Shown here: positions 63,600 to 64,000 of the stretch, one piece after another | Position numbering within the stretch: the first letter of the stretch is position 1 | Layout: the number at the start of each line of letters is the position of its first letter | Assembly: GCF_023705585.1 (NCBI RefSeq) | Contig: NZ_BOQE01000001.1 | Span: forward strand, 2,354,710 to 2,418,709 | From: Collibacillus ludicampi | Lineage (GTDB): Bacteria > Bacillota > Bacilli > Tumebacillales > BOQE01 | Reading direction: 5' to 3' | Length of the DNA: 64,000 nucleotides | The notes under the pieces: generated by a model | The model's input: only the letters and a program-made list of their open reading frames with translations | What the model was told of the DNA's origin: nothing | Databases searched by the model: none | Position numbers and translations under genes: made by a program

Positions 63600-63895
63600 G
63601 ACCCAAGCGCTAGTTTTCAAAGTAGCCCTCCATGCCGCAAGCGGCGCCATCAGAGGATGAAAAGTGTCTTTGGGTGGGCGTAATGTTTTGCGTGAGACAG
63701 CGACTTTGGAGGTCGTCTCGCTTCCTTTTTGGTATGGGGTATATGCTTTGCGCGTAATAGCGACTTTGAAGGTCGTCTCGCAACATTTAATTATAATTCC
63801 ATGCGAGACGACCTTCACGGAGCATGAGCGCAAAGCATAGACCCATTGAGACGACCTCTACGGAGCGCGAACGCAAAGCATACGCAAACCAAACT
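63600..63895 (+). repeat. Copy (R5) of the dispersed palindromic repeat
   Basis: Same orientation as R4. It has CCATGCCGCAAGCGGCGCCA, ATCAGAGGATGAAAAG, TTTGGGTGGGCG and a TTGGAGGTCGTCTCGC motif. The hairpin has perfect 15-bp arms (63768-63782, 63802-63816) with a 19-nt loop. Two GACGACCT-CACGGAGC-type units follow, with GCGCAAAGCATA blocks. The block between the GATGAAAAG and GGGTGGG parts is shorter than in R4. Confidence 0.85.
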
Positions 63896-63923
63896 ACACA
63901 TTTTCAAGATAGGAGGTGAATGC

Positions 63924-64000
63924 ATGTGGCTTGACGTGGATCCACGATCAAGTACTCCCATCTATCAACAAATCGTGGATCAAATCAAAGAAGCGGTGGC
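63924..64000 (+). CDS. GntR-family regulator (YtrA-like), 3' end outside window
   Basis: The first 25 codons are visible: LDVDPRSSTPIYQQIVDQIK. This start is typical of the short YtrA subgroup of GntR regulators, in which PIYxQIxxQIKxAI begins the winged helix. AGGAGGTGA lies 4 nt before the ATG. Such regulators normally head ABC transporter operons, which would lie beyond the window. Confidence 0.8.
   Translation, partial: MWLDVDPRSSTPIYQQIVDQIKEAV

Overview
The window looks like a chromosome segment of an endospore-forming Bacillota, order Bacillales or a close relative. Supporting signs are strong AGGAGG-type ribosome binding sites, frequent GTG and TTG starts, two GerB-family spore germination permeases, an RsbT-like anti-sigma kinase, phosphotransferase (PTS) genes with PRD/GntR regulators, and binding-site matches for the Bacillus-type regulators CcpA, CcpN and TnrA/GlnR. 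I see no rRNA, tRNA, phage or intact insertion sequence. I cannot name the species.

Layout. 1-4700: end of a ribose-type ABC permease, RarD, a DUF1292 protein, a small membrane protein and an NfeD/SPFH pair. 4946-19996: a polyol island. It holds an ABC importer (binding lipoprotein and two permeases), two polyol dehydrogenases, two FGGY kinases, a GatD-like dehydrogenase, a PfkB sugar kinase, an MtlR-type regulator, a one-chain mannitol PTS permease (IICBA) and an HPr-like protein. Polyols would become ketoses and then ketose phosphates, or enter directly as phosphates. 20154-22198: DedA/TVP38 protein, Mug glycosylase and DUF1003 protein. 22723-25650: glyoxylate shunt (malate synthase, isocitrate lyase). 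25747-36198: mixed genes, including a truncated histidine kinase abutting a tandem-repeat secreted protein, an amino acid permease, PgpA, class II aldolase and a phosphodiesterase.

36380-47190: nitrogen assimilation. A TnrA/GlnR-like box and an ANTAR-type dual-hexaloop leader with a terminator precede nitrate reductase, nitrate transporter and nitrite reductase genes. The cluster carries several lesions: an in-frame TAA in the nitrate reductase, a large internal deletion in the transporter, and a -1 frameshift at an A8 tract in the nitrite reductase. Next come a TrpD-like protein, AmtB, an ANTAR regulator whose receiver lacks the phospho-acceptor, a GlnD-like nucleotidyltransferase (frameshifted) and a DnaQ-like exonuclease.

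47516-64000: a GGDEF-PAS-EAL protein, PAP2 phosphatase, GalE, GerB, KduD-like SDR, RsbT-like kinase, the trehalose operon (treR, treP, treA), a SelW-like protein with an in-frame UGA that is best read as selenocysteine, a second GerB, PEP carboxykinase with two CcpN-type boxes, a DUF4870 protein and the start of a GntR regulator.

Five copies of an apparently uncharacterised intergenic repeat are scattered through the window. Three full copies share a hairpin with perfect 15-bp arms and a 19-nt loop. Two near-identical copies flank the aldolase gene.
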